Below are positions 1 through 6,027 of a stretch of 7,466 nt of DNA, piece by piece. Position 1 is the first letter of the stretch. The number at the start of each line of letters is the position of its first letter. The stretch comes from Sedimentibacter sp. (GTDB lineage Bacteria; Bacillota; Clostridia; Tissierellales; Sedimentibacteraceae): assembly GCA_029256005.1 (NCBI GenBank), contig JAQSYS010000075.1, positions 1 to 7,466 on the forward strand. Reading direction: 5' to 3'. The notes under the pieces were generated by a model. It was given only the letters and a program-made list of their open reading frames with translations. It was not told the DNA's origin and did not search any database. Both the position numbers and the translations under genes were made by a program.

Positions 1-44
1 CGAAACGACATAAATAATATATTATGGATTACAAAATAAAACAT

Positions 45-73
45 TTGACTGCCTTGTTTATTTATTATACAAT
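45..73 (+). promoter_or_regulatory. Sigma-A promoter of the DUF1538/P-II operon
   Basis: The -35 box TTGACT (45-50) and the -10 box TACAAT (68-73) are separated by exactly 17 nt, and each matches the consensus at 5 of 6 positions. Transcription should begin near 80-81, giving a 5' leader of roughly 48 nt before the TTG start at 129. No -24/-12 sigma54 element is visible upstream of this operon, so it looks basally transcribed, unlike the transporter gene at the other end of the window. The call rests on motif match and position only. Confidence 0.75.
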
Positions 74-116
74 GAATATTAAGAAGATACTTTCGTTTTT
101 ATAAATTTTAAATAAA

Positions 117-121
117 GGAGG
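117..121 (+). promoter_or_regulatory. Ribosome binding site fixing a TTG start
   Basis: A perfect GGAGG, preceded by AAA, lies 7 nt before the TTG at 129. No ATG or GTG in frame lies at a suitable distance, so this site supports the non-ATG start of the DUF1538 gene. Confidence 0.8.
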
Positions 122-128
122 AAGATAT

Positions 129-1658
129 TTGAATAGAAATCTTGTTGAAAAAGTAAAAGAATCTATATCCTCAGTACTACCTATATCCATTATAGTTTTT
201 ATTCTTAATTTTACATTAGCACCAATGCCAAAAGGAATGTTTATGCTGTTTGGTATTGGAGTAATAATGCTTATTTTGGGAATGGGTTTATTTACTCTCG
301 GTGCAGATATGTCAATGATGCCAATGGGCGAGAGGATAGGAGCTGAGCTTACAAAGTCCCGAAAATTGTTTATCTTGATTGTTATAAGTTTCTTGATGGG
401 CTTTATGATTACGGTGGCAGAACCGGACTTACAGGTTTTGGCTGGTCAGGTCCCTTCAATTCCTGATGCAGTAATAATCGGTATGGTAGCATTGGGTGTA
501 GGAGTATTTTTAGTATTAGCAATATTGCGCATTGTTTTTCAAATTAAGCTGTCTTATATGCTTTTTATACTTTATGCGTTTATTTTTATTCTTGCTTATT
601 TTACACCAAATGATTTTGTCCCGGTTGCCTTCGATTCAGGAGGTGTTACGACAGGTCCTATCACGGTTCCGTTCATAATGGCATTGGGGCTTGGTGTGGC
701 TTCTGTTCGAGGAGGAAAAAGCGCCCATGATGATAGTTTCGGACTTGTAGCTCTTTGCTCTGTGGGACCAATATTAGCTGTTTTATTGCTTGGTTTATTA
801 TATAATTCTTCAGGAAGCTATACAGATGTAGTACTAACAGATGTCGAAAGCTTAAGTGAAGCCATAAATGTTATTTTACGTATATTACCGGAATTTTTCA
901 AAGAAGTTGCACTTGCCTTATCTCCAATAGTAGTAGCATTTGTAATATTTCAAACAATATTTTTAAAATTGCCGAAAAGCCAGTTGATTAAAATGTCAGT
1001 TGGTGTTATATATACATACATCGGGCTAGTAATATTTCTAACCGGCGTTAATGTAGGGTTTTTACCAGCAGGAAGTTATTTAGGTCAGTCATTGGGTTCA
1101 TTGGATAATAATTGGGTATTAATACCCATAGGTATGGTAATGGGATTTTTCATTGTAGCCGCAGAACCTGCAGTTCATGTACTCAATAAACAAGTTGAGG
1201 ATGTTACAGGAGGTGCAATTTCAAAAAAAGCAATGTTAATTTCCTTATCGTTGGGGGTTGCAGTATCCATTGGTATAGCAATGATAAGAGTTTTAAAAGG
1301 CATAAGCATTTGGTACTTTATAGTACCCGGCTATTCTATTGCATTGATTTTAACATTTTTCGTTCCGCCTATTTTTACAGGTATTGCTTTTGATTCAGGT
1401 GGAGTTGCTTCAGGACCTATGACAGCTACATTTATGCTTCCGTTTGCGATGGGTGCTGCTGAATCTGCAGGCGGAAATATTTTGACTGACGCATTCGGCC
1501 TTGTTGCAATGGTTGCTATGACCCCGCTAATCACAATACAAATACTTGGTGTTGTTTATAATATAAAAATTAAATTAAATGAGCGTGTTGAAGAACAAAT
1601 AATCGAAGAATCGGGAACAGACTCAGAAATCATTGATTTTGAAGGAGGTGCTGAGTAA
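129..1658 (+). CDS. DUF1538 family polytopic membrane protein (two tandem DUF1538 halves)
   Basis: This 509-residue integral membrane protein has about 12-14 hydrophobic segments and belongs to the DUF1538 family, whose substrate is not established; transport is inferred from topology. Two homologous halves are visible, offset by about 250 residues. AEPDLQVL (97-104) recurs as AEPAVHVL (345-352), VAFDSGGVTTGP (166-177) as IAFDSGGVASGP (419-430), and DSFGLVAL (202-209) as DAFGLVAM (454-461). The paired FDSGG and AEP motifs in membrane-adjacent positions are candidates for the permeation or substrate site. The C-terminal 25 or so residues are hydrophilic and acidic, probably a cytoplasmic tail available to partner proteins. 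Translation starts at TTG behind a strong GGAGG. The TAA stop overlaps the ATG of the next gene by one base, and that gene's ribosome binding site lies inside this coding end, so translational coupling to the P-II genes is likely. Family assignment is confident; function is not known. Confidence 0.88.
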   Translation: MNRNLVEKVKESISSVLPISIIVFILNFTLAPMPKGMFMLFGIGVIMLILGMGLFTLGADMSMMPMGERIGAELTKSRKLFILIVISFLMGFMITVAEPDLQVLAGQVPSIPDAVIIGMVALGVGVFLVLAILRIVFQIKLSYMLFILYAFIFILAYFTPNDFVPVAFDSGGVTTGPITVPFIMALGLGVASVRGGKSAHDDSFGLVALCSVGPILAVLLLGLLYNSSGSYTDVVLTDVESLSEAINVILRILPEFFKEVALALSPIVVAFVIFQTIFLKLPKSQLIKMSVGVIYTYIGLVIFLTGVNVGFLPAGSYLGQSLGSLDNNWVLIPIGMVMGFFIVAAEPAVHVLNKQVEDVTGGAISKKAMLISLSLGVAVSIGIAMIRVLKGISIWYFIVPGYSIALILTFFVPPIFTGIAFDSGGVASGPMTATFMLPFAMGAAESAGGNILTDAFGLVAMVAMTPLITIQILGVVYNIKIKLNERVEEQIIEESGTDSEIIDFEGGAE

Positions 1659-2020
1659 TGGAAGAAAGATGTTCGCAACAGAAAATAAGACTGTTGATAA
1701 CTATAGTTGATAGAGGAAAAGGTGAAAAGGTTGCGGAAATGCTTAGAGAAAACAATGTTTTGTACAACATGATTCTTTTAGGCAAGGGTACAGCTAAATC
1801 AGAAATACTTGATTATCTCGGACTAGGGCAGACAGAAAAGGATTTGATTTTAAGTATTTTACAGGAAGAAAATGTCCGCAATATAATGAATAATTTAAAT
1901 GATAAAATGAATTTAAAGGAACCTGGTCATGGAATAGCTTTTACAATTCCTGTGAACAGCGTTGACAGTGCCCTTTCATTAGATTTTATCTGCAGTTTGT
2001 TCAATGGAAGAAAGGAATGA
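1658..2020 (+). CDS. P-II family (GlnB-like) regulatory protein, first copy
   Basis: This 120-residue protein has the P-II ferredoxin-like pattern: strand IRLLITIVDRG (10-20), a helix (21-32), strand NMILLGKGTA (37-46), a short loop, strand KDLILSIL (61-68), a helix (70-84), then GHGIAFTIPV (90-99). P-II proteins are trimers that bind ATP, ADP and often 2-oxoglutarate, and control transporters or enzymes by direct contact. The region equivalent to the GlnB T-loop is short (about residues 45-58), without the usual uridylylated tyrosine context, so modification of the GlnB type is not expected. The start ATG overlaps the upstream TAA by one base and follows a strong AAGGAGGT (1642-1649) at good spacing. 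Its place between a DUF1538 membrane protein and a second P-II protein implies it regulates that membrane protein; this is inference from context. It is more divergent from classical P-II than the next gene. A P-II-like rather than true nitrogen-regulatory role is likely. Confidence 0.75.
   Translation: MEERCSQQKIRLLITIVDRGKGEKVAEMLRENNVLYNMILLGKGTAKSEILDYLGLGQTEKDLILSILQEENVRNIMNNLNDKMNLKEPGHGIAFTIPVNSVDSALSLDFICSLFNGRKE
2011..2016 (+). promoter_or_regulatory. Ribosome binding site deciding the start of the second P-II gene
   Basis: AAAGGA inside the end of the first P-II gene lies 5 nt before ATG 2022 and 8 nt before ATG 2025. The further upstream in-frame ATG at 2004 has no purine-rich site before it. 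This favours a start at 2025, or 2022, over 2004. Confidence 0.55.
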
Positions 2021-2024
2021 GATG

Positions 2025-2378
2025 ATGTCAGAAAAATTAGATGATTATAAAATGTTTGATTTAATAATTACAGTTGTTAACAGAGGTTTTGATGATGTTG
2101 TAATGGATGCTGCAAGAACGGCAGGTGCAACAGGCGGAACTGTTTTACATGCAAGAGGAGCAGGAGTACATGAGGCCGAAAAGTTTTTCGGAATTTCAAT
2201 ACAGCCAGAAAAAGATGTAATACTCATATTAGCAAGAAGAGAAGATAAAAAACAAATAATGCACGCAATAAGAAATGAAGTAGGTCTCAATAAAGAAGGA
2301 AGAGGCTTGTCATTTTCACTCCCTGTGGAGGATGTTTGCGGTATTGTTCATATGGATTTGGACTTCAAGGATAAATAG
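2025..2378 (+). CDS. P-II family (GlnB-like) regulatory protein, second copy
   Basis: This protein has 117 residues from the chosen start; in-frame ATGs at 2022 and 2004 would add 1 or 7 residues. The P-II fold pattern is clear: strand FDLIITVVNRG (11-21), helix to about 33, GATGGTVLHARGAG (34-47), a short loop with EKFFGI (52-57), strand KDVILILARRE (63-73), helix KKQIMHAIRNEVGL (75-88), then EGRGLSFSLPVEDV (91-104). GGTVLHARGAG occupies the strand leading into the T-loop, but the loop is much shorter than in GlnB/GlnK and has no equivalent of the modified tyrosine. P-II proteins bind adenine nucleotides at the trimer interfaces and act by inserting T-loops into partners. The start lies 4 nt after the stop of the first P-II gene and shares its purine-rich end, so the two are probably co-translated, possibly to form mixed trimers or a pair of antagonists. 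The partner is likely the DUF1538 protein (inferred). It closes the operon. Confidence 0.85.
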   Translation: MSEKLDDYKMFDLIITVVNRGFDDVVMDAARTAGATGGTVLHARGAGVHEAEKFFGISIQPEKDVILILARREDKKQIMHAIRNEVGLNKEGRGLSFSLPVEDVCGIVHMDLDFKDK

Positions 2379-2400
2379 AGCGCTAAGGTGCTCTTTTTTT
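2378..2400 (+). terminator. Rho-independent terminator of the DUF1538/P-II operon
   Basis: GAGCGC (2378-2383) pairs with GGTGCTC's last six bases (2388-2393) through a 6-bp stem including one G-U pair, closed by a TAAG loop, and is followed by seven T residues. The first stem base is the last base of the TAG stop codon. It separates the P-II operon from the two-component genes downstream. Confidence 0.85.
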
Positions 2401-2519
2401 ATTATGACCTTATAAAGAGTTGTTAAATTAATTTATTAATTATTGATAGAAATAGATTTTTATGTTAACTTAAAATTGTGGATTTATAAAATACATTAAT
2501 AATGTTGGAGTAATATCAT

Positions 2520-4493
2520 ATGAAAAGAAGTGTATATATTATTGTTTTTTTTATACTTATAATGATAACCCAAGTTTTTCTTAATAATTACAATATAAAG
2601 TATTTAACTGAAGATGAAATAAAATGGCTTAAAGATCAGGAAGCTATTATTTATGCCGCTAATGATAATGCGCCACCCTTGCGTTTTGTTGATGAAATAG
2701 ACAACCAGTATAAAGGAGTAGTTATTGATCTTGTAAATCAGTTATCACTGGAACTTGGTGTTGATATTCAAACTGTTCCAATGCAGTGGGATGATGCATT
2801 GCTTTCATTAAAGGAAGGTCGAACGCAAATTTGTGATATGTTTATAAATAAGGAAAGAAGTCAAGATTACTTATTTACTAACTCCATATATAATCTTCGA
2901 ACTGTTTTATTAACAGAATCTGATGCTAATTTTAATTTAGAAGATATTAAAGAAATGAAGGTTGCAACTGAATTAGGCGACTATGCCAACAGTTATTTAT
3001 TGGAGAATTATCCTGGTGTTGAATTAATATATACCCATAATGTAGAAGAAGGGCTTGAACTATTTTTAGACGGTAATGTTGATGCAGTTATAGGGGACGA
3101 GCCAATAATAACTTTTTTGCTGGTGGAAAGAAATGAAAATCTTAATCCAAAATATAATAATGTAATTCTTTATGAACAAGAAGTTGTTTTTGGAGTTGCT
3201 AAGGATAAGCCGGAATTAGTTGAAATCTTAAACAAGGCAATATCTCAGCTAAAAAACAAAGGACAACTGGAAAAAGTGCAGCAAAAATGGTTTGGAATAT
3301 CTACCCCTTTGATTGACAATAAAAACTCATCTGAAACAATTAAAACAATGATAATAGCATTTGTGGCAACATCTATAGTTGCAGTGGGTATACTTGTTTT
3401 AATAATTTTTAATAATCTTTCATTACAAAGATTAGTTAAAAGCAGAACAAATGAATTAGAAAACAGCAGAAATGAACTGCAGATAATATTTGATGGTATT
3501 TCTGAATTTATGTTAGTTGTTGACGATGATAAAAATGTTTTTAAAGTTAATAAGTGTTTTGATGATTATGTTAAAAGTACCAAGCTAACGTTAAATGATA
3601 ATAATTGTAAAGAGTATTTGAGTAAATTCTGCAATTCCTGCTCTGACTGCTTGATTGATGAGGTATGTAAACAAAATAAGAAGGTTATTAAGGAAGTTAT
3701 GGTTGGAAATGATGTATATGAAATGAATTTTCAGCCTTTAAAAAATGTAAGCAAAACAATACTCATTACAATTAAAAATATTACTTTAGATAAAATAAAT
3801 CGAAATAAAATACTTCAAACTAATAAGATGGTTGCAGTAGGTCAATTGGCAGCCGGTTTAGCTCATGAAATAAGAAATCCCCTTGGGATAATAAGGACAC
3901 AAAGCTATCTATTAAGAATTAATGATAAATTTGATGATTCAGCATATAAATCTTTGGATTTTATAGATGTAGCTGTTAGGAGAGCGAGCAAAATCATTGA
4001 TAATATTTTAAGTTTTTCAAGATTTTCAAGCAAGACTGAGAAAATGACAGATATAAATCAATTGATTGAAAGATTAATTGAAATTCATAATGAAGCTATC
4101 AACAAATATAAAATTGTTGTAAATGTTGAGAGTAATTTAAAAGAGCCTATTCAATTAAATGTTGAAGGTGTGGAACATATCATATTAAATTTAATCTCAA
4201 ATTCAATAGATGCAATGAGCAATGGTGGAGTCCTAAAATTAAAAACATGTGTTGAAGATGGTATTTTTACTATTATTTGCGAAGATAATGGATGCGGAAT
4301 AGAAGAACACGATATAAGCAATATATTTAATCCTTTTTTCACAACAAAGGAATTGGGAAAAGGCACAGGACTTGGATTATTTATTGTGTATTCAGAAGTT
4401 GAAAAATTAAGCGGAAAAATTGAAGTGAAAAGCAGGGTAGGCGAAGGAACAACATTTGTGATAACTATACCTTTAGAAAGGAATAATAATTAA
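2520..4493 (+). CDS. Membrane sensor histidine kinase with SBP_bac_3 (amino-acid-binding type) input domain
   Basis: This 657-residue kinase senses an extracellular ligand and phosphorylates the adjacent NtrC-type regulator. In order it has a signal anchor (5-22); an extracytoplasmic solute-binding family 3 domain (about 40-260) with APPLRF (51-56), NKERSQ (110-115) and GNVDAVIGDE (185-194); a second membrane segment (275-298); a short helix; a PAS-like segment (about 315-425) carrying five clustered cysteines (363, 371, 374, 377, 383); HisKA with H449 in LAHEIRNP; and HATPase with N557, DNGCGI (589-594), FNPFFTT (603-609) and GKGTGLGL (613-620). R113 and D193 fall where amino-acid-binding relatives contact the alpha-carboxylate and alpha-amino groups, so an amino acid ligand is plausible (inference). 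All catalytic boxes are intact. The start ATG follows GGAG (2507-2510) by 9 nt. The stop overlaps the regulator's ATG by one base, indicating one coupled transcript. No convincing promoter is seen in the 2401-2506 AT-rich gap. Confidence 0.92.
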   Translation: MKRSVYIIVFFILIMITQVFLNNYNIKYLTEDEIKWLKDQEAIIYAANDNAPPLRFVDEIDNQYKGVVIDLVNQLSLELGVDIQTVPMQWDDALLSLKEGRTQICDMFINKERSQDYLFTNSIYNLRTVLLTESDANFNLEDIKEMKVATELGDYANSYLLENYPGVELIYTHNVEEGLELFLDGNVDAVIGDEPIITFLLVERNENLNPKYNNVILYEQEVVFGVAKDKPELVEILNKAISQLKNKGQLEKVQQKWFGISTPLIDNKNSSETIKTMIIAFVATSIVAVGILVLIIFNNLSLQRLVKSRTNELENSRNELQIIFDGISEFMLVVDDDKNVFKVNKCFDDYVKSTKLTLNDNNCKEYLSKFCNSCSDCLIDEVCKQNKKVIKEVMVGNDVYEMNFQPLKNVSKTILITIKNITLDKINRNKILQTNKMVAVGQLAAGLAHEIRNPLGIIRTQSYLLRINDKFDDSAYKSLDFIDVAVRRASKIIDNILSFSRFSSKTEKMTDINQLIERLIEIHNEAINKYKIVVNVESNLKEPIQLNVEGVEHIILNLISNSIDAMSNGGVLKLKTCVEDGIFTIICEDNGCGIEEHDISNIFNPFFTTKELGKGTGLGLFIVYSEVEKLSGKIEVKSRVGEGTTFVITIPLERNNN

Positions 4494-5863
4494 TGACAGG
4501 CTTATTTAAAATTTTAATAGTTGATGATGACGCTGATTACAGAGAAACATATAGAATGTTATTGACTAAGAAGGGATATGAAATAGCTGTTGCTACTTCT
4601 GCTGAAGAAGCATCTGTTTTAATGGAAAAAGAGTTTTATCCGTTAATAATCAGTGACATAATGATGCCTGGTATAGATGGTGTTGAATTTTTAAAAAGAG
4701 TAAAGGAAAAATACAATAAAAACATAGAGTTAATAATGGTTACTGGATACGGAAGCGTTGAGACTGCTGTTCAAGCAATGAAACTTGGTGCATTTGGATA
4801 CTTTATTAAAAGCCATAATCCAGAAGAGCTGATAATGGAAATTGAGAAGGTTCATAAAATTTTTTCTCTTCAAAATGTTAATGAATTTAACAAAAGCATA
4901 AAGAACAGCAGATATCTTTATACTAGTAAGAACAAACAGATGCAGAGTGTTTACGAAATGGTTGAAAGAGTTGCAGAAAGCAATTCAAATGTACTAATAA
5001 CAGGAGAATCTGGGGTTGGAAAAGAAATTGTAGCTCAAATGATTCACGATAGGAGCAATAGGTCAAATAAACCCTTTGTTCCAATAAATTGTGGATATTT
5101 TTCTGCAACTTTAATTGAATCAGAGTTGTTTGGACATGAAAAGGGAGCATTTACAGGAGCTTCAACAGCTAGAATTGGGCATCTTGAAGCAGCTAACGAA
5201 GGTACGGTGTTTTTAGATGAAATAGGTGATATGGAAGAAGCTACTCAAGTTAAGCTTCTTAGAGTTCTTGAAACAAAACAAATAGAGCGAATCGGTTCTA
5301 ATAAGCTTTTGAATATTGACTTTAGATTGTTATCCGCCACCAATAAAGATTTAAAAAAAGCTGTTGCTGATGGTAAATTCAGAGAGGATTTGCTGTTTAG
5401 AATTAATACAATTGAAATTAAGATTCCTCCCTTGCGACAAAGAAAAGAAGATATTGATGATTTAATTTATTTTTTATTAAACAGATATAATAAAGAAATG
5501 GGAAAGGGTATAACAGATATCGAAGAAAATACAAAACGACAGCTGTTAAACTATAATTACCCTGGTAATATACGAGAACTTAACAATATTATTGAAAGAT
5601 TAGTTGTATTATCAAGGAGTAATACATTAAGTGGTGATATATTAAACAATACAAAAATAACAAGCGTTGATAAAGATACTATAGAATGTATTAACAATTT
5701 AGGCAGTTATAAGGAAGCTAAAAAAGATTTTGAAGTAAAATATATTAAAGAGGTCTTAAAAAACTGCAATAACAACATCACACATGCTGCTAAAGTAATG
5801 GACATCAGCAGAAGACAACTTTTTAATAAAATAGTGGAATATGATCTGAAAGAATATCAATGA
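4493..5863 (+). CDS. Sigma54-dependent response regulator, NtrC family (REC, AAA+, Fis-type HTH)
   Basis: This 456-residue bacterial enhancer-binding protein activates sigma54 RNA polymerase by ATP hydrolysis when phosphorylated by the upstream kinase. The receiver domain (about 5-120) has the acid pocket D11/D12, phosphoacceptor D55 in SDIMMPG, T84 and K106; the usual proline after this lysine is serine. The AAA+ domain (about 145-370) has Walker A GESGVGKE (171-178), the sigma54-contacting GAFTGA loop (218-223), Walker B VFLDE (239-243), and arginines 297 and 303 in the FREDLLFR segment. The C-terminal Fis-type helix-turn-helix (about 420-452) includes NITHAAKVMDISRRQLFNKI. Every element needed for sigma54 activation is intact. 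The start overlaps the kinase stop as TAATG, with AAAGGA (4477-4482) serving as ribosome binding site. The sigma54 promoter 113 nt beyond its stop codon, in front of a NhaC-family gene, is the obvious target. Confidence 0.95.
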   Translation: MTGLFKILIVDDDADYRETYRMLLTKKGYEIAVATSAEEASVLMEKEFYPLIISDIMMPGIDGVEFLKRVKEKYNKNIELIMVTGYGSVETAVQAMKLGAFGYFIKSHNPEELIMEIEKVHKIFSLQNVNEFNKSIKNSRYLYTSKNKQMQSVYEMVERVAESNSNVLITGESGVGKEIVAQMIHDRSNRSNKPFVPINCGYFSATLIESELFGHEKGAFTGASTARIGHLEAANEGTVFLDEIGDMEEATQVKLLRVLETKQIERIGSNKLLNIDFRLLSATNKDLKKAVADGKFREDLLFRINTIEIKIPPLRQRKEDIDDLIYFLLNRYNKEMGKGITDIEENTKRQLLNYNYPGNIRELNNIIERLVVLSRSNTLSGDILNNTKITSVDKDTIECINNLGSYKEAKKDFEVKYIKEVLKNCNNNITHAAKVMDISRRQLFNKIVEYDLKEYQ

Positions 5864-5883
5864 TATAAAAAAGAGGAAAAAAA

Positions 5884-5940
5884 GTGCTATGAAAAATTTT
5901 TCCATGTGAAAATATTTTCTAAGCACCTTTTATTTTTTTT
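5884..5940 (+). terminator. Long-hairpin rho-independent terminator of the kinase/regulator operon
   Basis: GTGCT (5884-5888) pairs with AGCAC (5922-5926), GAAAA (5891-5895) with TTTTC (5915-5919), and TTTTC (5898-5902) with GAAAA (5908-5912), separated by two 2x2 mismatches and closed by a CATGT loop. A T-rich run (5928-5940) follows, and an A-run precedes the stem, so some activity in the reverse direction is possible. It lies 20 nt after the regulator stop, insulating the transporter gene from read-through and making its sigma54 promoter decisive. Confidence 0.75.
5891..5919. repeat. Pair of perfect 12-bp palindromes; possible enhancer-binding site
   Basis: GAAAAATTTTTC (5891-5902) and GAAAATATTTTC (5908-5919) are each perfectly self-complementary and differ from each other only in the central two bases. 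Their centres are 17 bp apart and lie about 104 and 87 bp upstream of the predicted sigma54 start, a usual distance for enhancer sites of NtrC-type regulators. The same bases form the inner stems of the terminator hairpin, which is a sufficient alternative explanation. Confidence 0.35.
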
Positions 5941-5973
5941 GGCATCAAATCAACATAATTTATATGAATTAGT

Positions 5974-5990
5974 TTGGCACAACTTTTGCT
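5974..5990 (+). promoter_or_regulatory. Sigma54 (-24/-12) promoter of the NhaC-family gene
   Basis: TTGGCAC (5974-5980), a 5-nt spacer, and TTGCT (5986-5990) match the sigma54 consensus in both boxes and in spacing, with invariant GG at 5976-5977 and GC at 5988-5989. Transcription should start near 6001, leaving a leader of about 27 nt. Such promoters are silent without an AAA+ activator, and the gene immediately upstream encodes one with an intact GAFTGA loop. Confidence 0.9.
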
Positions 5991-6017
5991 ACTATATATG
6001 TAACTTATAAATATTAT

Positions 6018-6022
6018 GGAGG
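6018..6022 (+). promoter_or_regulatory. Ribosome binding site deciding the NhaC-family gene start
   Basis: GGAGG lies 5 nt before ATG 6028. The in-frame ATG at 6016 overlaps this site and has no such sequence of its own, so initiation at 6028 is preferred. Confidence 0.75.
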
Positions 6023-6027
6023 TTTTT

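Noticed and set aside
1..44. End of an upstream gene or a regulatory RNA at the window start.
   Set aside because: The stretch is AT-rich with stops in all frames and no stable hairpin; nothing can be supported.
80..128. Riboswitch or leader peptide in the DUF1538 leader.
   Set aside because: The leader is only about 48 nt, AT-rich, with no stable stem and no small open frame with a ribosome binding site.
1331..1534. Open frame on the minus strand inside the DUF1538 gene, and similar ones within the P-II, kinase, regulator and NhaC genes.
   Set aside because: They lie wholly within confident genes, lack ribosome binding sites and resemble no family; they are shadows of the real coding strand.
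2401..2506. Possible sigma-A promoter for the kinase gene (TTGATA at 2443-2448, TTGTGG at 2476-2481, several TAATAA-like boxes).
   Set aside because: No pair has both a reasonable -35 and -10 at 16-18 nt; the best-spaced option would place the start inside the ribosome binding site. AT-rich DNA yields such boxes by chance.
5940..5956. A second TTGGCA box at 5939-5944 as an additional sigma54 -24 element.
   Set aside because: There is no GC doublet or TTGC-like box at the required distance downstream.
5974..6000. Sigma-A reading of the NhaC upstream region (TTGGCA with TATATA or TATATG).
   Set aside because: Spacers are only 13-15 nt, whereas the sigma54 match in the same place is near perfect and fits the neighbouring activator.
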